This document shows, piece by piece, positions 1-6,832 of a stretch of DNA of 18,264 nucleotides; positions within the stretch are counted from its first letter, which is position 1; every line of letters starts with the position of its first letter. The notes below the pieces were generated by a model. It searched no databases. It was not told where the DNA came from and saw only the letters and a program-made list of their open reading frames with translations. The stretch comes from Woeseia sp. (GTDB taxonomy: Bacteria; Pseudomonadota; Gammaproteobacteria; Steroidobacterales; Woeseiaceae): the NCBI GenBank assembly GCA_018701055.1, contig JABIUH010000218.1:1-18264 (forward strand), written 5' to 3'. A program made the position numbers and the translations under genes.

Positions 1-421
1 ACGTAAGCACCGGAACGTCCTGTAATTCGAAGCCTACCGACTTCAACTTCATTTCCGCAGATGTTCGCCAACCACCGGTTGCGATCGCGAGACGATGGTT
101 ATCCGATGCAGAAATTCTGCGTAGCACAGCTTTCGCACCGGGCACCTCGTCAAACGAACCAACATTGTCCAGGAACGATCGCATGCGAACGAAGAATGCG
201 TTTTTCACGTCCTCAATCAAATGCGCAGCAGGTTCCAAATTGTTGTCCTCGATGATCTGTAACAAGATTCCCAGATCAGTCACTCGATCGTACTTATGCA
301 TTTCGGCCCGAAACGAAACCTCACCGAAGATCTCGAGGACCGCCTCACGATACATCCGATCATCCGTTACCGCTGAGTTGAGAAGTGTGCCGTCGATATC
401 GAATATTACTGCGTGAGTCAT
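1..421 (-). CDS. HAD-superfamily hydrolase, C-terminal part cut by window edge
   Basis: Reading minus from the ATG at 421 gives at least 140 residues that run off the left edge of the window. The N-terminus begins MTHAVIFDIDGTLLNS, which carries HAD motif I (DxDGT, residues 8-12, nucleophile Asp8 and acid/base Asp10). It is followed by a mostly helical cap region and then LAIATGGW near residues 115-122, which fits HAD motif II (Ser/Thr). The layout suggests a phosphoglycolate-phosphatase-like or beta-phosphoglucomutase-like subfamily acting on a small phosphorylated metabolite in the cytoplasm; the substrate cannot be told. Motifs III and IV lie outside the window. The gene starts 15 nt after the carbonic anhydrase stop and is probably the third gene of the racemase-anhydrase transcript. 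Its Shine-Dalgarno sequence is weak. Confidence 0.85.
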   Translation of the reverse strand, partial: MTHAVIFDIDGTLLNSAVTDDRMYREAVLEIFGEVSFRAEMHKYDRVTDLGILLQIIEDNNLEPAAHLIEDVKNAFFVRMRSFLDNVGSFDEVPGAKAVLRRISASDNHRLAIATGGWRTSAEMKLKSVGFELQDVPVLT

Positions 422-436
422 AAAAACCGATCTCGT

Positions 437-1078
437 TTAAACACCATCAAAAAATTCAACCAGCCCGGAGCTTAATGAATACTCTGCGCCGACAACAACA
501 AGGCCGTCGTCACGTATCAACTTCTCTAGTAGATCTGAGCCATGCCGCAGACTTTCAGCCGATGAGCGAACATTCGAACGAACTGCCTCATTGACCAATT
601 TTTGGCCATCGATCCCCGGATTCTCTGACATCACCTTTTCAACCGATGGACGAATCCAATCAATGATTGAGCCAATATTTTCGGATTCCTCCGAGTCGCC
701 GCTCTGCATCGAATCAATTGTCGTCGAAATCGCACCGCAACCCGTATGTCCTAAAACTACAACCAACCGAGCGCCGAATTTGGCTGCCGCTAACTCAACA
801 CTCCCAATGAGTGAGGGCGCGACGACATTTCCCGCGACACGGATGACAAATGCATCGCCCAGCCCAACGTCAAAAATTATCTCTACTGGAACACGAGAAT
901 CTGAACACCCAAGAATTATCGCATAGGGCGACTGACCCTCAATATGCTCGTCTAATTGCGTGTGACTAAGATAGGTATCGATGCAGCGATCCGCGTCGAC
1001 AAATCGTTGGTTTCCGTCGCGCAGGTTTTGCAGCGCTTCTGCCGCCAAGACACTGGGTGCCGGTTGACGATTGTTCAT
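437..1078 (-). CDS. beta-class carbonic anhydrase
   Basis: This 213-residue protein should interconvert CO2 and bicarbonate with one zinc per subunit. The diagnostic beta-class motifs are present: CSDSRVP (Cys58, Asp60, Arg62) and HTGCGA (His111, Cys114). They supply the Cys-His-Cys zinc ligands and the Asp-Arg dyad. Length matches typical bacterial Can/CynT-like enzymes and there is no signal peptide, so it should be cytoplasmic. Its ATG overlaps the stop of the upstream racemase gene by 4 nt (ATGA), which implies translational coupling, and the HAD gene follows 15 nt downstream. The family assignment is secure. The physiological role (pH or bicarbonate supply) is not revealed by the neighbours. 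Confidence 0.95.
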   Translation of the reverse strand: MNNRQPAPSVLAAEALQNLRDGNQRFVDADRCIDTYLSHTQLDEHIEGQSPYAIILGCSDSRVPVEIIFDVGLGDAFVIRVAGNVVAPSLIGSVELAAAKFGARLVVVLGHTGCGAISTTIDSMQSGDSEESENIGSIIDWIRPSVEKVMSENPGIDGQKLVNEAVRSNVRSSAESLRHGSDLLEKLIRDDGLVVVGAEYSLSSGLVEFFDGV

Positions 1079-1764
1079 TGCAGGGCCATCGCAACGGCTT
1101 CCTCGGCATGAATTGCGGTGGTATCGAATAGCGGCACACGAACATCATCTGGGCCCACCAACATCGTGATCTCAGTACAGCCCTCCACTACGCATTCGGC
1201 GCCGGCATCACTCAGTCTGTCGATAATAGAAACGAAGTCTCTTCTCGAATCGTCGCGAATCTCGCCCATACACAGTTCTTCGTAGATCACTCGATGAATT
1301 AAAATTCGATCAGCCTCATTGGGGGTCAGGACTTCCAACCCTAATTGCTCAAGCCGTCCGCTGTAGAACTTTTCTTCCATCGTAAAACGCGTGCCCAACA
1401 AACCAACCTTGCTGTACCCTGCCGCAATGATTCGGCTCGCCGTCGCATCAGCAATATGTAGCAAGGGAATCTTTACCGCGGCCGCGATCTCATCAGCGAC
1501 TTTGTGCATTGTGTTCGTACAAATTAGCAACAGCTCTGCACCAGCTGCTTCGATTTGGCGAGCATTCACGCTGAGCAAATCTGCGCTTGCCGTCCAATCG
1601 CACCGTTGCTGCAATTCTTCTATCTCAGCGAAATCGACACTAACCATCGCAATTGGCGCTGAGTGAAATCCTCCCAACGCGCGTTTGGTCGCCTCATTAA
1701 TCATGCGATAGTACACAGACGTACTTTCCCAACTCATGCCACCCAGCATACCTATAGTCTTCAT
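1075..1764 (-). CDS. aspartate/glutamate racemase family protein (YgeA/RacX type)
   Basis: This 229-residue protein starts MKTIGMLGGMSWESTSVYY, the typical N-terminus of the aspartate/glutamate racemase superfamily. It keeps both catalytic cysteines in context: Cys82 in ICTNTMH and Cys196 in EGCTEI. These enzymes racemise amino acids without a cofactor by a two-cysteine, two-base mechanism. The YgeA/RacX branch has broad amino-acid specificity, so the substrate is not decided here. The protein is cytoplasmic with no signal peptide. It is the first gene of a compact minus-strand group; its stop overlaps the carbonic anhydrase start (ATGA). Upstream of the ATG only a weak GGAA stands in for a ribosome binding site. 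Confidence 0.92.
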   Translation of the reverse strand: MKTIGMLGGMSWESTSVYYRMINEATKRALGGFHSAPIAMVSVDFAEIEELQQRCDWTASADLLSVNARQIEAAGAELLLICTNTMHKVADEIAAAVKIPLLHIADATASRIIAAGYSKVGLLGTRFTMEEKFYSGRLEQLGLEVLTPNEADRILIHRVIYEELCMGEIRDDSRRDFVSIIDRLSDAGAECVVEGCTEITMLVGPDDVRVPLFDTTAIHAEEAVAMALQ

Positions 1765-1854
1765 CTAGCGAGTTCCGTGGGAGATCATCAGACACCAATT
1801 ATCTGGAAAACAGCGAATGTTGCAATGCCTTTTGGGTTTTTGTTCATCAATAAT

Positions 1855-2367
1855 TCAAATACTGAACCAATTGTTCACAACGGCGATCTCGGCATTTTGG
1901 ATTTGAGTAAGCTGGCCTGCAATCGACTCCATCTTTTCAAAGCCCTCAATCGTCGACTCTCTTCCATCGCGACGTGTGAGTGTGACTGTTCGAACGACTC
2001 CACGCACTTTGTTGATCGAAATCGATGTCACTTCGGCGAAAGGAATAGCCGTTTCGCCGAGAGAAGAAACCCAAGTTAGACGGTCGGCGGCGACCGTCAA
2101 TGTCATTCGTGAGAATTCATCTATACGGCGTTTGGCACCGTACCAACTGATTGAGACGACGACCGCTGCAAGACCGGAGGCCATCGCGAATATCATCAGG
2201 AAATGCAACGGTTGCGACTTACTTTCGTCGAACCCGAACATTGCTGCCATCGGCAAAATGAGGAGCGCCGGCAAAAAGGCACCACGACGCATGCGCGTCG
2301 CCTCTGCTTCACTCGTCTTGAATATTTCAATATTGGGATTCATGTCGTGTGCGGTTGGCAAACTCAC
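1855..2367 (-). CDS. two-helix membrane protein with PH-like C-terminal region, unknown function
   Basis: I do not recognise this 170-residue protein by name. After a charged N-terminus it has two hydrophobic segments (about residues 29-46 and 54-77), then a cytosolic, beta-rich region: residues 88-112 ('LTVAADRLTWVSSLGE...') and 113-135 ('TSISINKVRG...TLTRRDG'). That pattern resembles bacterial PH-domain (DUF304-like) or YcxB-like proteins, in which two helices precede a PH fold. This is an inference from layout only. The start shown is a GTG that directly follows the stop of the upstream SRPBCC gene; an ATG at 2343 (MNPNIEIF) is an alternative. Neither has a strong Shine-Dalgarno sequence, which suggests coupled translation with the gene before it. 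Confidence 0.7.
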   Translation of the reverse strand: MSLPTAHDMNPNIEIFKTSEAEATRMRRGAFLPALLILPMAAMFGFDESKSQPLHFLMIFAMASGLAAVVVSISWYGAKRRIDEFSRMTLTVAADRLTWVSSLGETAIPFAEVTSISINKVRGVVRTVTLTRRDGRESTIEGFEKMESIAGQLTQIQNAEIAVVNNWFSI

Positions 2368-2814
2368 CTATACATTATTTTCAATTAAATGGAATTCCAA
2401 CAAATCGAGAACAACAGGCCACGCTTCTTTATGTCCTAGCATTGCGTCTTCGTCATAGAATCCTGCATGGGTCAACGTCACGTTCGTACCATCGGATACA
2501 CGCTCGAGTTCAACTCGTACAACGGTTTCCGCTCCCCCGGCTCCCAGCTCGCCTGTGACCCAGGTTTGCTCAACTAGTTTCCCAGGCACAAGCGATAGAA
2601 AACGACCATAGTGCGGGTGTCGTCCATTCTCAAAATGAGTTTCGAAAAAATATAGCCCGTCTTCTTCGACGTTGGAAGTTAACGTACCGGGAGCAGCAAA
2701 CCATTGTTCGAATTGTTTTGTCCACGCAATATAAATATCGTCTGGATTTGCTGTCATTTTCTTTTCAACGGACAGCTTTGCCGACCGATCAGTCAAGTCT
2801 GGATTGTTCGACAT
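2368..2814 (-). CDS. SRPBCC / AHSA1-like domain protein
   Basis: This 148-residue protein has the layout of the START/SRPBCC fold in its AHSA1-like branch (activator of Hsp90 ATPase homologue, YndB/CalC-like). It has an early 'IYIAWTKQFEQWFAAPG' segment, the central 'PHYGRFLSLVPGKLVEQTWV' strand pair and a C-terminal helix that starts near 'HKEAWPVVLDLLEFHL'. Such proteins bind small hydrophobic ligands in a deep cavity; the ligand is unknown here. A good ribosome binding site (GGAGGGGAGA) lies about 8 nt before the ATG, so this is the first gene of a two-gene unit. Its TAG stop is immediately followed by the GTG of the membrane protein gene. Fold assignment is confident, function is not. Confidence 0.85.
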   Translation of the reverse strand: MSNNPDLTDRSAKLSVEKKMTANPDDIYIAWTKQFEQWFAAPGTLTSNVEEDGLYFFETHFENGRHPHYGRFLSLVPGKLVEQTWVTGELGAGGAETVVRVELERVSDGTNVTLTHAGFYDEDAMLGHKEAWPVVLDLLEFHLIENNV

Positions 2815-2820
2815 AGTGTT

Positions 2821-3184
2821 CTCCCCTCCGCTACGTAAGATCTGTCGCTATCCGTGTCGATACGGCGGGAACGCTCGATCACTACATTACCGGGGGGTAT
2901 CTTAACATCGCACGAGGTCAGGCAGCTGTAGCAAACGACCAAGCAGCGATTCGTTGAGCAGCGCTAGGTACGACTTCGTCCAATCGTTTGGTAATCCGTT
3001 CTGCCTCCTGAAAATGCCGGGCCCACGTCGTCCCAAAGTTCACGAACACCGGGAGACTGAATAATGAATTTTGTATGGGTACGACGTATCCTGTATCGCG
3101 AAACGGATTACCTCGTAGTCGCCAATTCAGGGTGCTCCCTGAGCGATGCTAACGTCATGACACTGCCTTTCGGGGGAGCGCGTA
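2821..3184. other. intergenic region between divergent transcripts, with a possible gene remnant
   Basis: This stretch separates the minus-strand SRPBCC gene from the plus-strand FAH-like gene and should hold both promoters, although I could not pick convincing -35/-10 pairs. On the minus strand one frame is open from 3148 to a TGA at 2918. It gives 76 residues with no ATG and a protein-like composition (for example NPFRDTGYVVPIQ and ARHFQEAERITKRLDEVVP). It may be the 3' remnant of a lost gene, or chance. The GGGGGAG at about 3174-3180 is the ribosome binding site of the next gene. Confidence 0.35.
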
Positions 3185-4297
3185 ATGAGTAACAAGAAAC
3201 CAGGCCCGACAATCGCTATGTTCGCAGTCGTGGCTGTAATCGTTTTGGTCTCCGGGCAACTATTCGCCCAACAATCCGCAAACACGACCTTTCGGCTTCT
3301 GTCATTCGAAGTCACGAATAGCGGGCCCCGCCTCGGTACAACGCGCGGCAACGGTGATCAGGACATCGTAGACGTCCACAACGCGATGACTTATTTGTAC
3401 GCGTCGGGCGCGCCAGAGGCTCACAACCTACCCGCGATTCCGATCGATATGAAATCGCTAATCGAAGCCGGTGACCTTCCTATTCAAGCGGCACGATCGC
3501 TTCACGACACCATGACGGCGATACGGGAGATGGGTGGCTTCAAAGAACCTGGTGGCGAGCGCCGTGTGTTCCACCCGCCTGGAAGCATCGGCTACCTGCC
3601 ACCCATCGCGGCACCCTCGAAAGTGATATCACTTGCGGGTGCCTATCAACGTACGTTGCCGGATGGTACGCCCGGCGCGTGGGACGATGCTGAATATCCA
3701 AGTTTCTTCTTCAAATCTCCCGCGTCGCTGGCCGGGCATGGCACCGATATCAACCTATGGGGATTGCTGACGACGGGCGTTTACGAACCCGAGTTCGCGA
3801 TCGTCATCGGCCGTAAGGCCCGCGCCGTCTCAGCAGCGGAGGCACTCGACTATGTCGTCGGTTACACGATGATGAACGATGTGAGTTCGCGCGACCTCCC
3901 GATGGGCGCGCATCCAGTCCAAGGAGGGTCCATGAGCAAATCGCTGGATTCATTTACGCCACTGGGCCCGTATCTTACTTTGAAGGAAGACGTCCCGGAC
4001 CCCAACAACATCGGTGTTGTCGGGGTCATCAATGGCGAACGCCATATCTGGCCCATCCCAAACGGCAACACGTCGTTCCTTACATTCCCGGTAGAAGAAG
4101 TTATCGCCTACCTCAGCGAGCGAATGACGTTGCTACCGGGCGACGTGATAGCGACCGGCGTTCCACAACCGACAATGATCTTCGCCGAAGGACAGGTCGT
4201 TGAGGTTAGAATCGGAAACCTCGGTACGCTGCGAAACAAAGTCGTGTCGGAACCGATCCCTGGTCACACACCGATTCAACCGCGCATCGTGGAATGA
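3185..4297 (+). CDS. exported fumarylacetoacetate hydrolase (FAH)-fold protein
   Basis: This 370-residue protein combines an N-terminal signal peptide (hydrophobic core at about residues 10-25, probable cleavage after LFA at 28) with an FAH-family catalytic domain over residues 150-355. The metal site is visible: Glu201 and Glu203 in YEPEFAIVIG and Asp232 in MNDVSSRD. The family's SLDSFTPLGP segment (253-262) and LLPGDVIATGVP (317-327) follow. FAH-fold enzymes cleave C-C bonds or hydrate or decarboxylate keto acids with Mg2+ or Ca2+, normally in the cytoplasm, so an exported form is unusual. About 120 residues between signal and core are less typical. A GGGGGAG ribosome binding site supports the ATG. 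The MBL-fold gene follows 52 nt downstream on the same strand, so co-transcription is likely. Substrate unknown. Confidence 0.88.
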   Translation: MSNKKPGPTIAMFAVVAVIVLVSGQLFAQQSANTTFRLLSFEVTNSGPRLGTTRGNGDQDIVDVHNAMTYLYASGAPEAHNLPAIPIDMKSLIEAGDLPIQAARSLHDTMTAIREMGGFKEPGGERRVFHPPGSIGYLPPIAAPSKVISLAGAYQRTLPDGTPGAWDDAEYPSFFFKSPASLAGHGTDINLWGLLTTGVYEPEFAIVIGRKARAVSAAEALDYVVGYTMMNDVSSRDLPMGAHPVQGGSMSKSLDSFTPLGPYLTLKEDVPDPNNIGVVGVINGERHIWPIPNGNTSFLTFPVEEVIAYLSERMTLLPGDVIATGVPQPTMIFAEGQVVEVRIGNLGTLRNKVVSEPIPGHTPIQPRIVE

Positions 4298-4349
4298 CAG
4301 TCGACACGCGTGAGCCGAGTTTCAGCGAAAAATAAGGAGTAGTGGGCAC

Positions 4350-5423
4350 TTGAAAAACTTCGGGTTGTTGTTCGTATGTCTGAGCGTAATAGGTGCTCCT
4401 CATTCGAGGGTGTGGGCAGCGGAAGTGGAATACCCCATCATCTTGGTGCCGACGGGATCTGACACCTACACTTTTCCCGAGGGATACCAAACGCCGTGGG
4501 ACCAGGTTCAGATCAGGGTGACCGAAAAGCTGTCGCCAAATCTATTTGTTCTGCACGGCTCGGAAGGACTTGATCGCTTACACCCTGACGCGTCCGGAGG
4601 CAGAGTCATGGTGCTCTTCGGACCGGACGGCGTCCTGTTGGTAGACACCCAGGGCCGACAGGTCGCCGACAAGACGCTCGCGGCAATCCGGACGTTTTCA
4701 GACGGGCCTATAAAAGTCCTGGTCAACTCGCATATTCATCCGGACCACTCGGGCGCTAACGCCTTTTTCGCAAACCAGGGTGCAGTGATCTTCGGCCAGG
4801 AAAACCTGCGTCTCGACATGATCAATCCACAGGACGTTAATGGACAGCCGGCATCACCACGCCATCCGGCCGCGGTTCCAGTTGTGACTTATCAATATGA
4901 CGCTTCCACACCCGGCAAGCCCGCCGTTACCCTGCACATGAATGGCGAAACAGTGGATTTCATCCCGATGATGCCATCGCACACTGCGGGGGACACCGTC
5001 GTTCGCTTTCGGAACGCCAACGTAATCTACATAGAAGATTTCTACCGCAATGTCGGCTACCCCTACGCGGCGCAACGGCGTGGTGGCTCGATCAAGGGCA
5101 TGATTGAGGCAATTGATCTTTTTCAATCGATCGCCGGCCCCGATACCTGGCTGATCCCCGGCCACGGCACACTCATCCGAAAAGACGACCTCCTGCCCTA
5201 TCGCGCTATGTTAGTCGACATTCTGGCGAGGGTTACGGCACTACGCGACGAAGGTAAGTCGCTTGAAGAAGTGCTGGCGGAAAATTTAACGGCACCGTAT
5301 GAGCAAACGACCCAGGGCGACACGCGACGTAGCAAGGATCGTTTTATAACGGCCGTGTATGACGAGGTAAAAGACTTTCCACCTATCGTAAACGGCAGTC
5401 GGACAATGCCGACACATCCCTAG
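4350..5423 (+). CDS. periplasmic metallo-beta-lactamase-fold hydrolase
   Basis: This is a 357-residue MBL-fold protein with a signal peptide (residues 1-24, cleavage near VWA/AE). The metal motif HxHxDH is present as His128, His130, Asp132 and His133 (SHIHPDHSG). It is followed by His211 (SHTAGD), Asp230 (IYIEDFY) and His272 (IPGHG), a complete two-metal set. The spacing and the C-terminal helices resemble SoxH-like or quinoprotein-relay MBL hydrolases rather than true beta-lactamases; the substrate is unknown. The start is a TTG, chosen because AAGGAG sits at 4334-4339, 10 nt upstream, and because it puts the signal peptide at the N-terminus; a nearby GTG is out of frame. It follows the FAH-fold gene by 52 nt, so the two probably work together in the periplasm. 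Confidence 0.9.
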   Translation: MKNFGLLFVCLSVIGAPHSRVWAAEVEYPIILVPTGSDTYTFPEGYQTPWDQVQIRVTEKLSPNLFVLHGSEGLDRLHPDASGGRVMVLFGPDGVLLVDTQGRQVADKTLAAIRTFSDGPIKVLVNSHIHPDHSGANAFFANQGAVIFGQENLRLDMINPQDVNGQPASPRHPAAVPVVTYQYDASTPGKPAVTLHMNGETVDFIPMMPSHTAGDTVVRFRNANVIYIEDFYRNVGYPYAAQRRGGSIKGMIEAIDLFQSIAGPDTWLIPGHGTLIRKDDLLPYRAMLVDILARVTALRDEGKSLEEVLAENLTAPYEQTTQGDTRRSKDRFITAVYDEVKDFPPIVNGSRTMPTHP

Positions 5424-5452
5424 TGTTTGGAATGTGCGAAACGTAAAGCAAT

Positions 5453-5570
5453 GCCTATACTTTTAGTTCACTGGCACCCGTAATCGGCGCACTTCGTGCG
5501 ATGCAAAAATCTTAACATTAACGAAGTATAGCGGCTGCCCCAAGGCGGCCAGTGCAGCGATTTGTTAGGC
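5453..5570 (-). repeat. attC-like integron recombination site (site A)
   Basis: Read on the minus strand, this 118-bp quasi-palindrome begins with GCCTAAC (5570-5564), a perfect match to the attC R'' consensus RYYYAAC. Next comes an L''-like box GCTGCACTGGC, a long imperfect stem with the hairpin GCACGAAGTGC, an L'-like box GCCAGTGAAC, and a degenerate R' end (GTATAGGC instead of GTTAGGC). L'' pairs with L' except for one extra G, which matches the extrahelical base of attC L'' boxes and supports minus-strand orientation. The site starts 12 nt after the stop of the cassette gene at 5583. The damaged R' would weaken recombination at the outer edge. It closely resembles the site at 6035-6123. 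Confidence 0.65.
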
Positions 5571-5582
5571 GGTATTTGCGTT

Positions 5583-5997
5583 TCACTTGGAATAATCTGC
5601 CAATATCTCTTCGATATGATCCAAAGGGGGACTGTCGAAACGCCCAAGCGTCAATTTTTCTCGGTTTCTAGAGATTGATATCAGAATACCTTCCATATGA
5701 TTGCGTTTTTCTTCACTAAGCATAGGAAGACTCGTGTGAAGAGCTACAACTCCCGCTGTTAGCTGAGAACGAGCTGCCGCCTCAAAGCCGATTCAATCGC
5801 TCGGCCCCATCGTCTGTTCCTAATGCCATGACCACAGGAACCATGCTAAAAGTATTTTCCGCTACCGCCATGACGATGGCATCTGTCTCAAATCGAATCG
5901 TTTTCCAGATAACGAAAGAACCGCCACCGGCCGCGCCCAAAAGAACACCGATGACAAATGCTAGTACGACCAAACTCGCTACAAACTTCTTACTCAA
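5583..5997 (-). CDS. small membrane-anchored protein, frame broken by +1 shift at CTTTGA
   Basis: The function is not recognised. From a TTG at 5997, with GGAGG 8 nt upstream, the frame gives 71 residues. They comprise one N-terminal membrane helix (about residues 4-24, rich in Val, Leu, Gly) and a short soluble part ending ...ERLNRL at the TGA 5784-5782. If one base is skipped there (CTT, then GAG at 5783-5781), the frame continues for 66 more residues, EAAARSQLTAGVVALHTSLP onward to ADYSK, and stops at 5583-5585 just before attC-like site A. Composition stays protein-like across the join, and the joined 137-residue product fills the cassette. The break is either a one-base insertion (natural or sequencing) or a programmed +1 shift, since CTT-TGA is the slip site known from prfB. 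No prfB-like Shine-Dalgarno is close upstream. As it stands, the unshifted product is 5782..5997. Confidence 0.6.
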
Positions 5998-6034
5998 TGT
6001 GAATACCTCCGATTGCTGAAGCGAGGAACATGTC

Positions 6035-6123
6035 GTCCAACATTCTCGCTCACTGGCGCCAGTGCTGGCGAACTTCGTGCGAAGCACGAAGCGTGACAGA
6101 CTGCGCCACGCAGCCATTCAGGT
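6035..6123 (-). repeat. attC-like integron recombination site (site B)
   Basis: On the minus strand this 89-bp site ends with GTTGGAC (6041-6035), which matches the attC R' consensus GTTRRRY, preceded by an L'-like GCCAGTGAGC. The other end carries a weaker R'' (ACCTGAA) that overlaps the stop codon of the gene at 6118, then GCTGCGTGGC as L''. In between are the perfect hairpin CTTCGTGC/GCACGAAG and the palindrome CACTGGCGCCAGTG. From TCACTGGC to beyond ACTTCGTGCGA (6050-6092) it aligns with site A (5468-5511) with few mismatches and one gap, as expected for sites of one integron. The next cassette gene starts 38 nt after R'. Confidence 0.6.
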
Positions 6124-6426
6124 AATCGTGAAGTCACCAAAACTACCTTCAGGGTAGATCCAGTGATACCGGTCCTCTGACATTCGGCGATAGGCGGCTT
6201 TTAAGGACGTTCCAAATTTTGGGGGAATGTTAGGTTCGCATAGTTCAAATGCGCGCGCCGGGTCGTTCGTATGGACGAAGATATTCATCTCGCCGGAGCC
6301 GAAGTCATGGCCATCGACCGAATGGTCCACGCCAAGAACGACCTGAAACAAATTTTCAAGAGATAGAAGCTGATCGAAATCAGTTGATTCACTTATTGAA
6401 AATTGAATTACGAGTTGAAAATCCAT
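6118..6426 (-). CDS. small conserved-looking soluble protein, unknown function (cassette gene)
   Basis: This protein of about 102 residues has no signal peptide or membrane segment. Notable stretches are DFQLVIQFSI at the N-terminus, VDGHDFGSGEMNIFV in the middle (a highly polar, motif-like loop) and AYRRMSEDRYHWIYPEG near the end. I recall the loop pattern from uncharacterised bacterial proteins but cannot assign a named family. The start chosen is the ATG at 6426, because the first strand (DFQLVIQF) follows at once and GAG lies 6 nt upstream. An ATG at 6444 would add MYSESK, but the AAGG there abuts it. The stop overlaps the R'' end of attC-like site B, a common arrangement for an integron cassette gene. 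Confidence 0.65.
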   Translation of the reverse strand: MDFQLVIQFSISESTDFDQLLSLENLFQVVLGVDHSVDGHDFGSGEMNIFVHTNDPARAFELCEPNIPPKFGTSLKAAYRRMSEDRYHWIYPEGSFGDFTIT

Positions 6427-6489
6427 TTTAGACTCAGAATACATCCTTGTTTTTACAACGAAACATTAAATGGCATCATCTTCAGATCC

Positions 6490-6759
6490 CTAACCTGCTT
6501 CTTTTTCCTGCCCCTTTCTGCCCGAAGAAAAGCGCCAGTGATGCGAACGATATCGCCAAGCGGCAACGAAATACGCCGGTGTGGCAACAATTAAAACTGA
6601 AAGCACGATAGTCGTGCCTACCTCCGCTCCCCAGTAATTTTTGTGACTCCACGGATCGCCAATTGATACAGCAACAAAAAACTTCATCCAATACTGAGTC
6701 AGCAATAGCGCGCCTACGATTAGTGCCGGCCAATATGTCTTTTTAGTCAGCTTCGCCAA
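6490..6759 (-). CDS. small two-helix membrane protein, unknown function (cassette gene)
   Basis: This 89-residue protein has two predicted membrane helices (about residues 11-31 and 49-69) joined by a loop with many aromatics (DPWSHKNYWGAEVG), and ends in a basic, hydrophilic tail. No family is recognised. The start is a TTG at 6759 that comes 15 nt after the GTTGGGC of the weak attC-like site C. AAGGGA lies just upstream but unusually close. Such short leaders are typical of integron cassettes. No convincing attC is visible between its stop at 6490 and the next gene start, a 63-nt gap, so the boundary of this cassette is unclear. Confidence 0.6.
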   Translation of the reverse strand: MAKLTKKTYWPALIVGALLLTQYWMKFFVAVSIGDPWSHKNYWGAEVGTTIVLSVLIVATPAYFVAAWRYRSHHWRFSSGRKGQEKEAG

Positions 6760-6773
6760 ATCCCTTGAATGCC

Positions 6774-6824
6774 GCCCAACGGGTCAGCTCACTCTATTAA
6801 GTTTGATGAGCGCTACAAATTGAC
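6774..6824 (-). repeat. weak attC-like site (site C)
   Basis: On the minus strand the end reads GAGTGAGC, six bases, then GTTGGGC (6780-6774), which fits L' plus R' (GTTRRRY) and parallels site B (GTTGGAC preceded by CAGTGAGC). The upstream half pairs through GCTCA/TGAGC, but its R'' is poor (GTCAATT). It sits between the stop of the YtoQ gene and the start of the small membrane-protein gene. At about 51 bp it would be a minimal attC. It could mark the outer boundary of the cassette cluster, or be a half-site left by recombination. Confidence 0.35.
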
Positions 6825-6832
6825 TGAGATTA

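Noticed and set aside
5453..5570. Reading attC-like site A in plus orientation as the site of the MBL gene
   Set aside because: GTTAGGC on the plus strand fits R', but the extra base lies in the box that would then be L', the MBL gene is far larger than its small neighbours, and the other sites point minus.
5998..6117. N-terminal extension of the frameshifted cassette protein
   Set aside because: It runs through attC-like site B and lacks a start signal; the TTG at 5997 has GGAGG at ideal spacing.
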